DNA of 64,000 nt from Chimonanthus salicifolius (Eukaryota; Streptophyta; Magnoliopsida; Laurales; Calycanthaceae): the NCBI GenBank assembly GCA_013350335.1, contig CM023540.1, positions 19,411,828 to 19,475,827 on the forward strand. The letters run 5' to 3'. The notes beneath the pieces are model-generated. The model was not told the DNA's origin. It was given only the letters and a program-made list of their open reading frames with translations, and ran no database searches. The translations under genes were made by a program, and so were the position numbers. This document shows, one piece after another, positions 25,095-38,268 of the stretch; the stretch's first letter is position 1; every line of letters starts with the position of its first letter.

Positions 25095-25924
25095 TTCCCA
25101 TTTCTACCAAAATCTTTCTTGAAAAATCTTGCTTACATAATGGCATGCTATGGAAGCAACTGCACCAGGTTTCTACACCTGTGAGCAGTTTTTCAGCGTG
25201 TGTTTAGAGCATTCTTCATGAGGGGGACTTCCGCCAGGTTTCTCCGGCTATTGAAGAAAGTATATATTCTTTATCAGTGTTCAGAGTGCTTGATTAATAA
25301 GTGATATTTGCATCTGTTTGGATTATGTATTTTGAGTTTGTAACATGCATGAAACCCACTTTCCACGGGATTACTCCTCGTTGTTTGAACTTGGTATCTG
25401 TGTGAAGGAGGTGTGCATATGCCGTCGAAGGATTAGTAGAAGTAAAGTCCTCTACGAGTGAGATGGAGACCTTCGGTTATCAAAAAACTAAAAAATCCAT
25501 TTGCAACAATTGCTCTCCCGATGACTTGTCCAAATAAAATGATGGTTTGGAATTATGATTTTACTGATTATTTTTTAGGTTTACGAAGCACCTATTAAGA
25601 AAAATTTTAACTTTTTTAATAGGGTTAGAGAATAGATTTATTTTCAAGAATTTTTTATATTACCATTGCAAGAGAAATTTTTGGTTCCTCCATTATTTAT
25701 TATTGTTCATCAACATTTTTAATGTTTTTCGTGGACTTGTGCAAACGTACGTGGGGCTGTTTAATTTAATTTATTTTTTAAAAATGGGATGTAAAGTTCT
25801 ATACACGAATAAGAGTTTCTTCAAAACATTTTAGTTGAATTGTTTTATATTATAAATTTTATGACCAAATTCATATGAAAGTATAGAATAATTTAAAGAT
25901 TTTTGATGAGTTGATGGACATCTT
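25095..25924 (+). other. 3' UTR of the membrane protein gene, then intergenic
   Basis: The first few hundred bases after the TAA at 25092-25094 are the likely 3' UTR; no polyadenylation site can be fixed. The rest is AT-rich and noncoding. Confidence 0.5.
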
Positions 25925-25934
25925 TTGGTTCAAC

Positions 25935-26277
25935 GGCGACCGAGATATCGGCCGATAAAATTCTCTCTTTTGTATTTTTTTTTTTTAAATATAGGTATTT
26001 TTTATTTTTTTGAATAAAAAATTCAAAAAGAAGCTTTTTTAAAAAAAAATTGAAAACGAAAATATTGGCTGATACCGATATTGGTCCGATATCGGCTGAG
26101 ATATCAATTCGGGTCCACTACCGTTTTGATTTTCCTTTTTTAAAAAAAAGACCGATATTATGAATATCAGATCGATATATATCGACTGAGAATTACTGTG
26201 TTTGGCCAATACAATACGTATCGATCGATATGATAAAGCACTGAAAATCCATATCGTATCAGCCGATATCTTAACTC
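25935..26277. repeat. GATATCGGCCGATATC-rich element, copy 3 (intact ends)
   Basis: A 343-bp unit bounded by a perfect 10-bp direct repeat TTGGTTCAAC (25925-25934 and 26278-26287). About seven bases inside each end is AGATATCGGCCGATA (left) and, on the other strand, AGATATCGGCTGATA (right), so the ends are inverted. The interior is A/T-rich with further palindromes (GATCGATATATATCGA). Inverted ends plus a 9-10-bp duplication would suit a nonautonomous Mutator-like MITE, but the family is not recognised. Confidence 0.72.
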
Positions 26278-26287
26278 TTGGTTCAAC

Positions 26288-27404
26288 CTTTTCAGATTTA
26301 TAATATATGGTTTAGGGCGGGGCAACATAGACTAAGACCTAAAATGTTTGGATCAAGAATTGATAGGTAAAAACCCCCAAATTTAGGCCAATCCTAATTT
26401 TCTAGATTTGTGACATGTATTTGGCATTTCTGATGTTTATGCATTTGAACGTTGGCAAGTAATTTGAAAGCATTGGTGGTCGTCAAAATCTTCATTAATT
26501 TCCTTTTCTTTATGATTTTTTCTTTTATTTTTTATTTTTAGGTGTTTATATAATAAGTATAGGCCCAGCCTTTTCATGTGTTGTGATACTAGAAAGTGCA
26601 ATTTAAATGTTATAATAGAAAAAATAAATAAAATTAAATCACATCAATATTCCACACAAGAGGAGACAAATCGGGAAGCTGACGTCACTAATAAGAAGAC
26701 AGAAAAATAATGAGAGAATTATAAAATATTTAGTAAAAATTAAAAGATTCACCCTCTCAACATCACAAACGAACACTCAAAATTATAATAGAAAATTTCA
26801 ACAAATCTGAAAAAATTCTAAATTTTTGTAAGTATAGATTTTAGAGCTCTAAAATTAACAACTAAAAATAATAGAAGTGTGAAAGAGATAATGAAATCGA
26901 ACCATGAAAGGGAGTACATTGGCCGACTTTCCAAATTCCAGACGCCAGTTTCATTGGCTTTATTTTTGGAAAAGTCAACAATTCCAATTTAAAATCCTTT
27001 TTAATTTTTAGCCACTTTATACAAATTTTATTAAATATTTTAATTATTGACATAATTAAATGGTATCAAATCCTTTCAACTTATTAATTTATTTATGAAA
27101 GTTTTTAAAAAAATCTCACAAATTTTCTTTATTTTTTAGGTTAAGATTGACTAAATTCTTTCAATTCGTTAAATCTAATTTTAATTTTTTTAAGTCATTT
27201 TTACACAAATTTACATATTAAAGTTATTAACACGAGAAAACTATAATAAATCAATGCAACTCAATAAATTTAATCCTAAAATTTTTGTTTATATTTGTAG
27301 CTAGTTTTTGCATGAATTTTCCCCATTTTCAATTAGGGGTGCAACTTATGTCAAGTTAATCTAAACCTAGTTGGCTTGGCCGGAATAGGGGTATAAATCT
27401 CTGT
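26288..27404. other. Intergenic AT-rich stretch, no gene seen
   Basis: No coding or terminal-repeat signal. The minus-strand open frame at 26862-27053 has no supported function. Confidence 0.5.
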
Positions 27405-27525
27405 ACCCAATATCAGCCGATATCTCGGTCAATAAATTTCTCTCTTCTATTTTTTTTTTTTTTATAAAAACCACCAACATCGGCTGATATCGGTGATATA
27501 TTGAATATCGACTCATATTATCACC
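27405..27525. repeat. GATATCGGCCGATATC-rich element, copy 4 (short)
   Basis: Begins with CAATATCAGCCGATATCTCG and ends with ATCGGCTGATATCGGTGATA plus a tail, around a T-run. The left half is the same CTCGGTC...AAATTTCTCTCTT sequence seen in copies 2 and 3, in inverse order to copy 2. Ends approximate. Confidence 0.55.
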
Positions 27526-30230
27526 CGTGGCCTGAAATATGGGAACCTAACCTAATCCCATTTAAAATATGAGTTTGACACTTTGGCCTTGGCAAAAGGA
27601 AAACCTTAATCATTTGTAATTTGAGTTGGGATAGGGTCAACCTCGGCATGCTTGACCTACTCCAATTACCTAAATTATACATAAGGTAGTCTTCAATGGT
27701 ACACCTTATAAAACTGCTCTCGGTGAGAGCTCTATGTGAAGTCTATCTAAAATTATGGAGTTTAGTAAGCTTAAATCTAACTGGGTACCTTCCACCTTAA
27801 GAAGCGGCATGAGGATTTTAATAGAACTGAGTTTTTCACACGTTAATAAAAAAAAATATAGTGTTTATTGAAAAATTAACCTCACTCTAGCCATGGTAAT
27901 GGGCTCATAAATTGACTCAATGGATTCATTCTCTCCTCCCACCTCGATCTCCACCCACCTAAACAATTTGACCTAACTTTTAGAAGTTATTGATTAAACT
28001 CGATAAACTTTAACTATTACATTAAGTTAAAATTTTGAAGGCATTAAAAAATATAACTTCACTTTATCAAATTAAGATGAAATTTTGTAGATACCATAAC
28101 ATGTTAATAACTTTCAAATCCTTCAGTTCAAAAGAATTTGAGTGATGGCCAAAAACCTCTCTTACAAAAAGAGAATCTGAATTCAATTCTTACTATAGCG
28201 GAAAAGTCCATTCTCATAAAATTACAACCGCAATCACACCCCTACCCACCTATGTTGCATCCTATACAATTTGGCCTATGAGTTTGAAAGACTATTGCTC
28301 TAACCTCATTAATTTTCAACTTCCTACAACATGAGCCTATCTTGGCTCTAAATGGGGTACCACAAATAAGTTACCATGGGCATTCAGGCTCTACATGGAT
28401 TACTGCAAATAAGGAACCTTAAGAGATTCTTGTTATATATATAGGAAGATGATCACACGTGGAACTCATTTATAATCATGAGGTTGCCTAGATTTAAAAG
28501 ATGTATGTGTGTATAATGTCTATAAAAAATTATCTTTATTGTCTCACGAATAGAATTGTACATCGATCTACTATTAGTTTTTATGTCATTCAAAACTATG
28601 ATTTAGAATCATATAATCAGGATGCATTTGAATCAGGGCCATTGTTTGGTAACGAATGGTGAGAGTAAAAATTTAAATTTTTATCCCGTTTTCCTTTTTA
28701 AAAAATCCTTTAGAGCATGGAGGGTTTAGGAAATCATTTCCCCTCTTAGCACCTAAAGAACAAAAATATTTTAAAATATTTTTTAATTGATGAAAATTAT
28801 TTAATAATTATGTTTCATAAAATTTTATTTGTATTTTTATATTATATGAATTTAATAAAAATTATTAATTCTCATAAATTGTTAATATGTCAGGTTAATC
28901 TGCTTATAGTTATCAAATAAGATTTTTAACTTTACCTCTATAATTATCAAACAATATAAGGATAACACATAAATCTAACCCCTGTTCAAGGGAAACCCTT
29001 ACTCAAAGATAACCTCGAATAACCCCTGTAAAATTTACCCATCATCCACACAGAGCCATTTATTTTATATGCACATATACACTGACATTGATCTTAATTC
29101 ATTATAACTTTCTAATGCATCTAACTCCGATTTTTATTTTTTATTTTTTTAAAAATAATTATCGATATTAATAATACCGTTATTTATAACTCTCACTATA
29201 ACTTTTAAATTTATTAAATTTAATCACAAAATTTTTAATTATATAAATAAAAGTTGTTGAACTGCCTTGTAGTTTATCGGCTTTGGCCTCAAAAAGTGAA
29301 AACGAAAGCAACCCTAAATAGAATCCTTGTCTCCGGCCCTAATTTGTGTGCTCGAACTGCCGTAGAGCATGACTCGGTCTAGACTAGGCCCGTCAACTCC
29401 TCTAATGTCAGTCTCGACTTAAAAGACTCGAATCCCACTCCAAGTCATAAAATTGTGTATCCACTATTTATCTTTCTTTATATTTTTTTTTATTTTTTCT
29501 TTCATAAAAAATGGAAAACTTAGATGAGCATATATGTTTTTTTAAGTAATGGACATAAAAATAATTTGAAAATAACTTGGTTTTGAAGCTTTTTAGATTC
29601 AAAATTATTGGTAAAATAACTTGAAAATAGATAAAAGCCAATTGTTAAAAGAATAAGAAAGAAGGAGATTAGATGGAAAATGATACGAGACTGTAACGAA
29701 AGGATGATATTAAAGAAGGGAATTCCTTCACTTAAAATTTAAAATTCAAAATTATTAGAAGTTAAAGTAATAAAATGGAAGAAATTTTATTGAACGTTGA
29801 TACTCAATGACGCGTTTCATTTTTTTTATTTTAAAAAAAAAAACTTCGCCAATATCTTACAAACACTAAAGTCCAAAAGATCTTGTGATTCACTCAATTT
29901 TTAGGAGAAGGTGGGGCCCAAGACGAAAGTGGGCCCACATGAACAAAGATGATCAAATGACGACATCATATACAACGGCTCGAATTCATCCTAGCCCATT
30001 CCGCACAACCTCTCACTTTCTAAGTTCCTATTATTCTGACAAAAATTCAATCCAGACTCTATTATTATTCTAAATCCACAGAGGCGTCTACGATTGCTTC
30101 CCGAAAGAGACACCTTCTCTCCTCCAAGAAAGAAAGAACGAGGGAAGCAAAAAGGAGAAGGAAAACCCTACGTTTTTGTACGTGCTGTCCTCTTCTTTTT
30201 TCTTGCTATTGTTGGTACTGCTCTTGTTTT
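27526..30230. other. Intergenic; upstream region of the pyruvate kinase gene
   Basis: Noncoding. Near 28140-28200 a tRNA-like segment (GATGGCCAAAAACC then GAATTCAATTCT) might be a degenerate SINE head. The stretch from about 30060 to 30230 is pyrimidine- and GA-rich and is the likely 5' UTR of the pyruvate kinase gene. No clear TATA box was found. Confidence 0.45.
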
Positions 30231-30260
30231 CCATTTGTGCTGTGCTCTGAATCTTTGATT

Positions 30261-33200
30261 ATGGAGATGGTGAGGCCGAAAACGAAGATCGTTTGCACGT
30301 TGGGGCCGGCATCAAGATCGGTGCCGATGCTGGAGAAGCTTCTCAGGGCGGGAATGAACGTGGCTCGCTTCAACTTCTCCCACGGATCGCATGACTACCA
30401 CCAAGAGACGTTGGACAATCTCCATACGGCCATGGAGAATACTGGGATTCTTTGTGCAGTCATGCTAGATACCAAGGCAACTCTCTTATCTGGGTTTCTT
30501 TTTTGTTTTCGATTTTCTTCGGTTTCCCCCATATGGGTCTGAATCTGATGTCCTCCTTTTGCTTTCGGTTTTTTGTTTTTAATTTCCCCCCTCTTTCTCT
30601 CCCTCTTTCCCAGTTGTATATACATCTGTTTTTTCAGATATTTAGATTGCAAAGTAAATTATATGGATTTTGTTGTGTTTGGCTGCTGTTGAGTTTTTCT
30701 CTTCTGGGTTGATTTGGTTGCTTGATCTCTTACATGTACTCTGTTTTTTTTGGCTTCTACTTGATTTTTTTTTCTCATTCTTATAATAGTTTTTGCTTTT
30801 TTTGATGTATTATGTTTTGGTCCTTCGTAGTTTTGTTCTTCAGCTTTTATGGACTTTTATGATATTGGTTTTGGTTGTTCATCTTCTTTATTGATTTGCT
30901 TACTTTTTTTGTTCATAGTATTTATGGCTTTTGCCTTTTCCACCCTGATTGTTTTGATCTTTATTTATTTTATTATCATGGCTGCAGGCTGTTCTTCTTC
31001 ATGTTCTTTAGGTTTTTCGATAAAAGTTTCTCCCTTTTATGCTGTCTTCATCGTACCTATGCTTATTTTTTATATACAACGTAACCCTGAATTTATCCAT
31101 GTGTGTCTGTAGATAGATATATGAAAATTTTCACTAAGCAATAAACTACAAGTGACTAACTTTCGGCCTGGTCCAAATGGCCCTAATGTGGCACTATTTA
31201 CACCCTTTCATCCCATGCCCATATCCCTTCTCGCTCACCTCACAGAGAAGTATCCAGTGATTGGATCATTGCCCAACTTGACTCCATCTTAAGACACTCA
31301 TTATGGGATTAAACTTATGAACCTATGATTCAATCAATCCTTTGGGCCATAAAAACATGCCCAGAATGATCTACTCAAGCTAATTTTTGGCAAGCCCTAT
31401 ACCAAAACATAGATCTTTCTGATGAATCTTATCCCCATGATTCCACATAGGCAACCATTGGGCGGGTATTGCTGGCCCCATGTAATGGGGCATGGGATAT
31501 CTAGCTTTTCTATATAATAGGCCTTACCATAGGCTACATACTGGGCCTGATCCATTGTCCTTTGTCAGGTCAACACCATGGCTTTTTTGGGATGCCCTGC
31601 ATCTAGTTGTATCTCGCAACAGTGGACCTCCAACGCCCCCTTTTGGACCTGATCTGCACCCTCTGTTGACCATCTTAATAAGCTTCTTTTCGGCCAGATC
31701 TATATATTTATATGGATCAGCAGCATGAGCCTGTGACACCCCCTTTTGAATATTCATCCCTATCAGGATCAGTAAATTGAACCTCAACATCTTTGTATCT
31801 GGGGCATCACAAATTTAGGCTAATGCACCCAAATGAGCTAGAGAATCACTGTGAAGCGGAAATACCTTATTCAATTAGTAGCCAACTTCAATGTCATTCA
31901 AGTCACTCTCACTACAAAAGCGCCACTCCCCATAGTGTTTTCCAATGTGTCTGGATAGGGAGGTTTGCACATGTCCAAGGATTAATCAGGGTTCTCTAAT
32001 ATGCCTGAACACCTTGGTCTTCAAAAGAAAAATGTCATCTAGAGGCATTTCTGCCTTCACACTCTCATTGCACACTGTTGTTGATTGGAAATTACACATT
32101 ACTTTCCTTGCTGCATGTGCTCATTAGTATCAGTTATTGGTTTTAAACATGTAGATCGCCAATATTTGAGAATTGAGTATAAAAGATTTGAAACTGAGCT
32201 GCCAAAAATCTGACGTCAATGTAGGACAAGACTTGAAAACATATCATGATATGGCTAAAAAATAATGTATTTCAATCTATTGAATTTTATGAGTAGACAA
32301 CTTGGTTGGAGAATATGAATATAGACTGACTTGAAACCAAGCCTTAAATTGCTAAAATTTTACTTGAAAACTAGTGAGCTTTACAAGTATACAACTAGTA
32401 AAATTTATGTCTATGTCCACCAATGCTAAGAAATTTACTTAGTTTGAGAACATGAACATGCGCTGACACCTCGAACCAAGCCCGACATGGCTAAAAAATC
32501 CATGCCCTTAAATATTATTGAACTAGTACACAGCTTAGTCCTTGTGTGTTTCTGTGCAACTTAGTCCCCATTAGCCGATTTGTTGCAATTAAGTGGTGGA
32601 TTCAACTCTGCAAACTTTTTTGGATAGCCATTGGTGTGATTAAAATGTTACTATTCCATGTGTTGCCTATCTGAAGGTTTATAGAACATGATCTCATTTC
32701 AATGGACTTTAAATACTCGCATATTGCAGGGCCCAGAAATTCGAACTGGTTTTCTAAAGGATGGAAAGCCCATCCAACTGACGAAGGGTCAGGAGATCAC
32801 AATCTCCACAGACTACAGTCTAAAGGGTGATGAGAACACGATATGTATGAGCTACAAAAAGTTAGCAGAGGATTTGAAGCCGCAAAGTGTCATATTGTGT
32901 GCAGATGGAACAATTACATTTACTGTGCTGGCTTGTGACAAGAAGCTAGGATTGGTTCGATGCCGGTGTGAGAACTCTGCTGTTCTTGGTGAAAGGAAAA
33001 ATGTCAATCTTCCTGGGGTCATTGTAGACCTTCCAACACTGACAGAGAAAGACAAGGAGGATATCTTACAGTGGGGTGTCACCAATAAGATAGACATGAT
33101 CGCTCTATCCTTTGTTCGAAAGGGTTCAGACCTTGTTGAGGTCAGGAAACTACTAGGACACCATGCAAAATCAATCATGCTCATGTCCAAGGTATGATGC

Positions 33201-34647
33201 TGATTCTGAAATTTCTTTTATTAAGAACTTGAGTTCCATATGATGTGTGATCGAAAGATACTCGCTCCCAATAACTGAACGACGGTAAAGGTTGAGTTCA
33301 CATTTTTTGTTAATCCAAACTTCATATGGTGGACCTCATCATGGCGCATAATATCTTCTATGAATGATTGTACCTATCTGATTGTCTTGCATTAAAGGTG
33401 AGCAACTAGATTGGCAGGACCATCCCAATGGGAAGATTTTGGGCATCACCCAACCATGATTTGATTAGAATATTAATAGTTTGGTTCAACAAAAAGTCAG
33501 CCTCACATGTGCAGCTGGCAGGATAAGATGCCCATCCAACTAATGCACTCTTGGATTTGGTCACCCAATAAGAAACACTTGAGAAATCATTTCAAAAATA
33601 ATAATAGTAATAAACACTTAAGAAATTGTTAAATTAGAGACTCTAAATCAAGATTAGAAATTGGAATGATCTGATTGAAGTGATCTGCAGTAACTCCTCA
33701 TCCTCTACCCCTTCGGTTGGTGTTCATCCAGGTATTTGGTTTTTAAATACCAGACCCTGATGTACTGTTGAGTGCTTTATGCAAATAGTTTGTGTTTGTT
33801 TTCCGATTCTGATATGAACCTTATCTTAATGTAGGTTGAAAACCAAGAAGGGGTTGCTAATTTTGATGACATCCTTACAAATTCAGATGCATTCATGGTG
33901 GCAAGGGGTGATCTTGGTATGGAGATCCCAATTGAGAAAATTTTCTTAGCACAAAAGGTAATGATTTACAAGTGCAACATCCAAGGAAAGCCAGTCGTCA
34001 CTGCCACCCAAATGTTAGAATCTATGATCAAGTCACCTCGCCCCACCCGTGCCGAAGCTACTGATGTGGCTAATGCAGTTTTGGATGGTACGGATTGCGT
34101 GATGCTCAGTGGAGAAACAGCTGCAGGTGCTTACCCAGAGCTTGCTGTACAGACAATGGCTAAGATTTGTGTAGAAGCGGAATCAACCCTTGATTATGGA
34201 GATGTTTTCAAGAGAATCATGACAACAGCACCAATGCCCATGAGCCCATTGGAAAGCCTGGCTTCATCTGCAGTCCGAACAGCCAACTCTGCTCAAGCAG
34301 CTTTGATTTTGGTTCTTACAAAAGGAGGGAGCACAGCAAAGGTGGCGGCCAAGTACAGGCCTGCAATGCCTATCCTATCTGTGGTTGTTCCTGAGATGAC
34401 GACTGATTCGTTTGATTGGTCTTGCAGCGATGAGGCACCAGCAAGACATAGTCTTATATTTAGAGGATTGATCCCAATGCTGAGTGCAGGATCAACCAAG
34501 GCTTCTGATGCAGAGGCGACAGAGGAGGCACTAAAATTTGCACTTGAACATGCAAAGGCAAAGGGACTCTGCAGGGCAGGAGATTCAATCGTTGCATTGC
34601 ATCGAGTTGGGGCAGCCTCAGTATTTAAGATCTTGGTTGTCAAGTGA
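30261..34647 (+). CDS. Pyruvate kinase, cytosolic type
   Basis: Glycolytic enzyme that transfers phosphate from phosphoenolpyruvate to ADP; no transit peptide is seen, so cytosolic. Exons are 30261-30476, 32730-33191 and 33835-34647 (496 residues; plant cytosolic enzymes are near 500-510). The start MEMVRPKTKIVCTLGP is the first ATG; the frame upstream to 30237 has only GTG. Visible landmarks: N-terminal barrel strand with NVARFNFSHG (33-42); MLDTKGPEIRTG across the exon 1/2 junction; the active-site signature IMLMSKVENQEGV (221-233), whose catalytic Lys226 is the last codon of exon 2 and Glu228 lies in exon 3; the metal-binding loop MVARGDLGMEIP; TATQMLESMIKSPRPTRAE; and a complete C-terminal domain ending IGAASVFKILVVK-like (here VGAASVFKILVVK). 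No frameshift. Intron 1 has a GC donor. Confidence 0.97.
30477..32729 (+). other. Intron 1 of pyruvate kinase, GC-AG type
   Basis: The coding frame requires ...ACC AAG directly joined to GGC CCA, giving the invariant DTKGPEIR. The genomic donor is AAG|GCAACT and the acceptor ATATTGCAG|G. No GT lies at a position that would keep the protein, so this is a GC-AG intron with an otherwise strong donor. The intron holds SINE copy 3. Confidence 0.9.
31898..32030 (+). mobile_element. SINE family A, copy 3 (5'-truncated)
   Basis: About 133 bp with the family core CCACTCCCCATAGTG, GGTTTGCACATGTCC, GAACACCTTGGTC and an A-rich tail, inside pyruvate kinase intron 1. AATGTCAT flanks it at 31890-31897 and 32031-32038. 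The tRNA-like head is missing. Confidence 0.7.
33192..33834 (+). other. Intron 2 of pyruvate kinase
   Basis: Ordinary GT-AG intron (GTATGATG ... TTAATGTAG), 643 bp, splitting the catalytic signature between Lys and Val. Nothing else recognised in it. Confidence 0.9.
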
Positions 34648-37266
34648 TGAAAGAGAATTTTGCATGGGAAGAACATGCGGTCTGGGTTTTTCTGTTATGA
34701 ACTTATGATTGAGGTTAGCAATATGTTTTGCAATTTTGGATTTCTAGTGTTTGAAAGAGGATCAACAGTTTTGAGAAGGTTCCCTAAACAATTATAAAAA
34801 AAAAGTTTGCGGACTGCATATGATACCATTTATTTGAGTTTTGATGTTGAAAACATACAATAGTGTGATTGAGACTTTGGTGTTTTGGATAATAAGGGAC
34901 ACATGATTTGTACCACTTATCATCATCCAAGTGGTAGAAAGGCACACCGATGTTCTTTATTATAAAAACACCAGTGTCCCTAGATAGGGGTTCAACAACA
35001 CTTTTGTTCAAAATAGTGTTAATCAGGTGTCAAGTTTTGCCTTGATGATAGTATAGTCTGTGTTCAGCTGCAACTAAGGATAATTACCCGTAGTATCTGG
35101 CTTGAACGCTGGTATTTGGTTTATTCTTAGGAGAATTTTGGGGAATGTTTGCAGCACTATAAATGTTTGCAAACAATTTCACTTTTAATATGGAAAAATT
35201 GGATGAAAATAGCGACTGTCATATCAGTATTGCATCTTCTGCTCAAAACTAACGAGCCTTATTTTTCAACCCTCAGACAGACTTGTGGAACTATGCTTGC
35301 CCACCCTACTTCATAGTTCATATAATGCAAAAAAACAGTATCATGTGTCTTGTCCTACCCGATTCTGCATAATCAAGAATCAATTGTTCTCTGTTAAGGA
35401 GTGTATGATACATCTAGAATATAACATTCCACCCATGACCCAACCCAAATTGGATGACTTACACAGTTTACCAAGTTGTTTGACATCATTGAATTAGATT
35501 AACTGATAACCTTGTTCTAATGAGATGAAAAGTACGTAATTTGTTAAATAAAAAATATAAAATAGGTCCAATAGACGTTTGATGATTTAATAGAAATGTT
35601 CGATAGAAATTCAAATTGTGATACGAATTGTTAATGGGGGATTTGAATTGATTGCATTGTTTTTTCTCCCTGGGTCCTAGGTAGTGGTCCAATACCATCT
35701 CTAGTCCTTGCTTTTGAAAACTTGAAACTTAAACTCAAAATCCGATCGAGTTGAGTAAAATTAGCTGACTTGCTTAACCAGAAATCTTATTCAATCGAGT
35801 CAACTCAGACTTACTCATCCGAGTTTTAAACTATGTCTAATGCGGTGCCTCCTAAAGAGGATATGGGGCAATATTAATTACTAATCTGGTATAGAAATAG
35901 TACAAATGTATATACATAAAGACCCTATGTGACAAATCAGTAAAAAGGGAAGATCCTCCCATGGTAGAGTTGTGTATCATCATCTTCATCAAAATCTTTC
36001 ATCTATGGCATCTATTTTAAGATTATCTAAAGTTAGTTTACTGGGTTGTATACTTGTCAACTCAAATTACATAAATCCATTTGAGCCTTGTTTAGAGAAT
36101 GCAGGTTTATATGCAACATGATCTCAATACTTTTCAAGAGCCAGTAGCACAGTTGATAGTGTTGACATTAAAAATTGCAGATCGAAGTCACAATCTCATT
36201 AAAAAAGAGTGGTTTCGAGGTGCCCTGCAACTTCAACCAAGAGTCAAGACCAGACACCAAATGAATTGCCATGCAAAAATAATAATAATAACTTGATGCT
36301 GAGGGAACCCCAATCATAACCCGGAAAGAAGTCATACAGTTGCCATCAAAATTTAGAATGAGCATTGAGCAGTAAATACATCCACAGCTTTCCAGTATAC
36401 AAATTACAGATCAATCAGCAATGAGAGATGAAAGCAAGCATATTTTTCACTACTTCCAAACGTTGATCCTTCCTTCTCAAGCAAGGTAAACAGTTCATTC
36501 CCTTTCACTACATTGACTCATCAGCTGTGCAAAGGCCACGCTCATCTTAAGCATGGGATGGAAGTTAAAAAATACCCAGACAATGAGACCCACTTCAGTA
36601 GTCAAAGAGGGCAAGAAGATGGTGACAGATCCCCCCTCATGCGTAAGCTTCTAGAACCATTCTGGAGGTAGGCTTCCACCATGCTTTTTTTTTAAAGGGG
36701 GGAAATGGGATATAAAATATATTAGGACGGGCAGAAGATATGCATATGAACAATGATATGGTTTAATTTTTGCTTGGTCATGAAGATAGCTTCCAGGAAA
36801 ACAAAAATGGGGGCCAGTTCAAACTGTGTCCTGTACATGGATTGGTCCCATATCATGATATGTACGAGTTGCATAGTTTACTTACTAATCGAATCACAGG
36901 AAAAGGATGGACTTTGGACCCTCAGGGGCTGCCAACAGAGATTTTCTGCTGGAACAATAGCAACATGGGTGGTGAGCATTTCTATTAGTTCTGCATGTCT
37001 ATGATGCACTGCATTCTGCATCCAGCAAAGAAGTCTGCTGGCAGCCCATATAAGATTCAGACTAAATCAAGAAAACATCTACAGATAGATTCCAGTTATT
37101 TCAACTGAACTAACCTTCAGATACCAAGCAGAGAATTCCTGAAAATGAAGAAAAGCAAATGTATTCGGTTATTCCAGGACACAAGTTCAGTACATAAAAG
37201 AATATATGCAGTAGAAACAGATGATGTAAACCAAAGGAAGAGATGTGTACTAAACAACAGACATCT
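34648..37266. other. Convergent intergenic region between pyruvate kinase and the RING gene
   Basis: Starts with the pyruvate kinase 3' UTR and ends with the 3' UTR of the minus-strand RING gene. Near 35730-35830 a stretch of GAGTTGAGTAAA / CGAGTCAACTCAG words is of a class of diverged repeats also seen at 40.2 and 46.7 kb. No gene seen between. Confidence 0.5.
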
Positions 37267-38268
37267 TCAACTCCGATCTGGATGAGTAGCACTTCCAGAA
37301 GCTGATGTGGATGAAGGTGCAGAAGAAGAATTGCCACCGTTTTGAGATCCTGACATGGAAAAAAGCCCATTGAAGGGCCATGGGACTGATACCCAGAACC
37401 TTCTCCCATTCCCATTGCCTTCTTCACCACCACCTCTCTCTTCCCTGTTATTACTACTACCAGAACCATTTGAATCCTTGGATCCATCAACAAGCATCTG
37501 AAACCGACAAACTGGGCATGAACTATGGAGCTCCAGCCATGGAAGGATACACCCACTATGGAATTTATGCTTACATGGCATCTCCTTGGCCTCGGAACCA
37601 ATTTCAAAATCCTCCAAACAGACAGAACATTGCAAATTCTCTGCAACTTTCACTGTGGGCATTGACTCAACTGCCTCTTTCTGTGCCGGTGGTGTCCCAT
37701 GTCTGTTGGCATCATTCTCTGCAAGATGCTGCAGTAGCATATCCAAACCAGGCCCAATGAAGTAATCGCCCAAAGAGCCATAGATGTTCTGGTTGTCAGT
37801 ATGGTTGGGATCAGAGTCGGATGATCCTTGAAGGATTACAGTCTGGTTGAAAGGATTGATCAGAATTACTCGTTCTCTGTCCCTTTCACGATCCAAATTA
37901 TCAGATTCAGATGCAATGCCAGCACGAAGGCCCTGAAGAAATTGGAGGATTGCAGCCGAGCTTCTTCTCCGTCTCCGAAGAAAAGCTTCAGAATCTGGAA
38001 CCCGTTCAGGTTCTCCTTGATATTCTTCCTCTTCTTCTTCTCTTCGATATCTCCGCCGGCGAGCGCCACTCAACATTCCAAGCAAAATTGGTGCCCAGAG
38101 AGAGAGGGCTCTGTCAGAGGCAAAATCGTTGTCTTCAACTCTTCTGCTATCCATTTCTTCCACGAAACCACTTTCACAGAATGGGCATTTGATCTCCACT
38201 TCCATGATTGGATTCACCATCTGTGTACACATGTGACACCAGTACCGTGCAATCAGAGCATCACCCAT
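37267..38268 (-). CDS. RING-H2 E3 ubiquitin ligase with N-terminal zinc ribbon
   Basis: 333-residue protein in one coding exon. It begins MGDALIARYWCHMC, the first ATG of the frame. An N-terminal zinc ribbon uses C11-x2-C14 and C28-x2-C31 (WCHMC...CPFC) and is followed by an acidic stretch. Residues 69-104 mix Arg-rich and Glu-rich runs. The RING-H2 domain is at 214-254: C214, C217, C232, H234, H237, C240, C251, C254, so all eight zinc ligands are present, with the W244 expected for E2 binding (ILPWLELHSSCPVCR). The C-terminus is low-complexity Gly/Ser/Asn. This layout is that of the plant CIP8/RNF126-like group (resembling Arabidopsis ATCRT1-type proteins); it should transfer ubiquitin from an E2 to substrates that cannot be named here. 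A PWPF motif sits at 296-299. Confidence 0.93.
   Translation of the reverse strand: MGDALIARYWCHMCTQMVNPIMEVEIKCPFCESGFVEEMDSRRVEDNDFASDRALSLWAPILLGMLSGARRRRYRREEEEEEYQGEPERVPDSEAFLRRRRRSSAAILQFLQGLRAGIASESDNLDRERDRERVILINPFNQTVILQGSSDSDPNHTDNQNIYGSLGDYFIGPGLDMLLQHLAENDANRHGTPPAQKEAVESMPTVKVAENLQCSVCLEDFEIGSEAKEMPCKHKFHSGCILPWLELHSSCPVCRFQMLVDGSKDSNGSGSSNNREERGGGEEGNGNGRRFWVSVPWPFNGLFSMSGSQNGGNSSSAPSSTSASGSATHPDRS

Noticed and set aside
34293..34676. Minus-strand 127-codon open frame
   Set aside because: Antisense shadow of the pyruvate kinase last exon.
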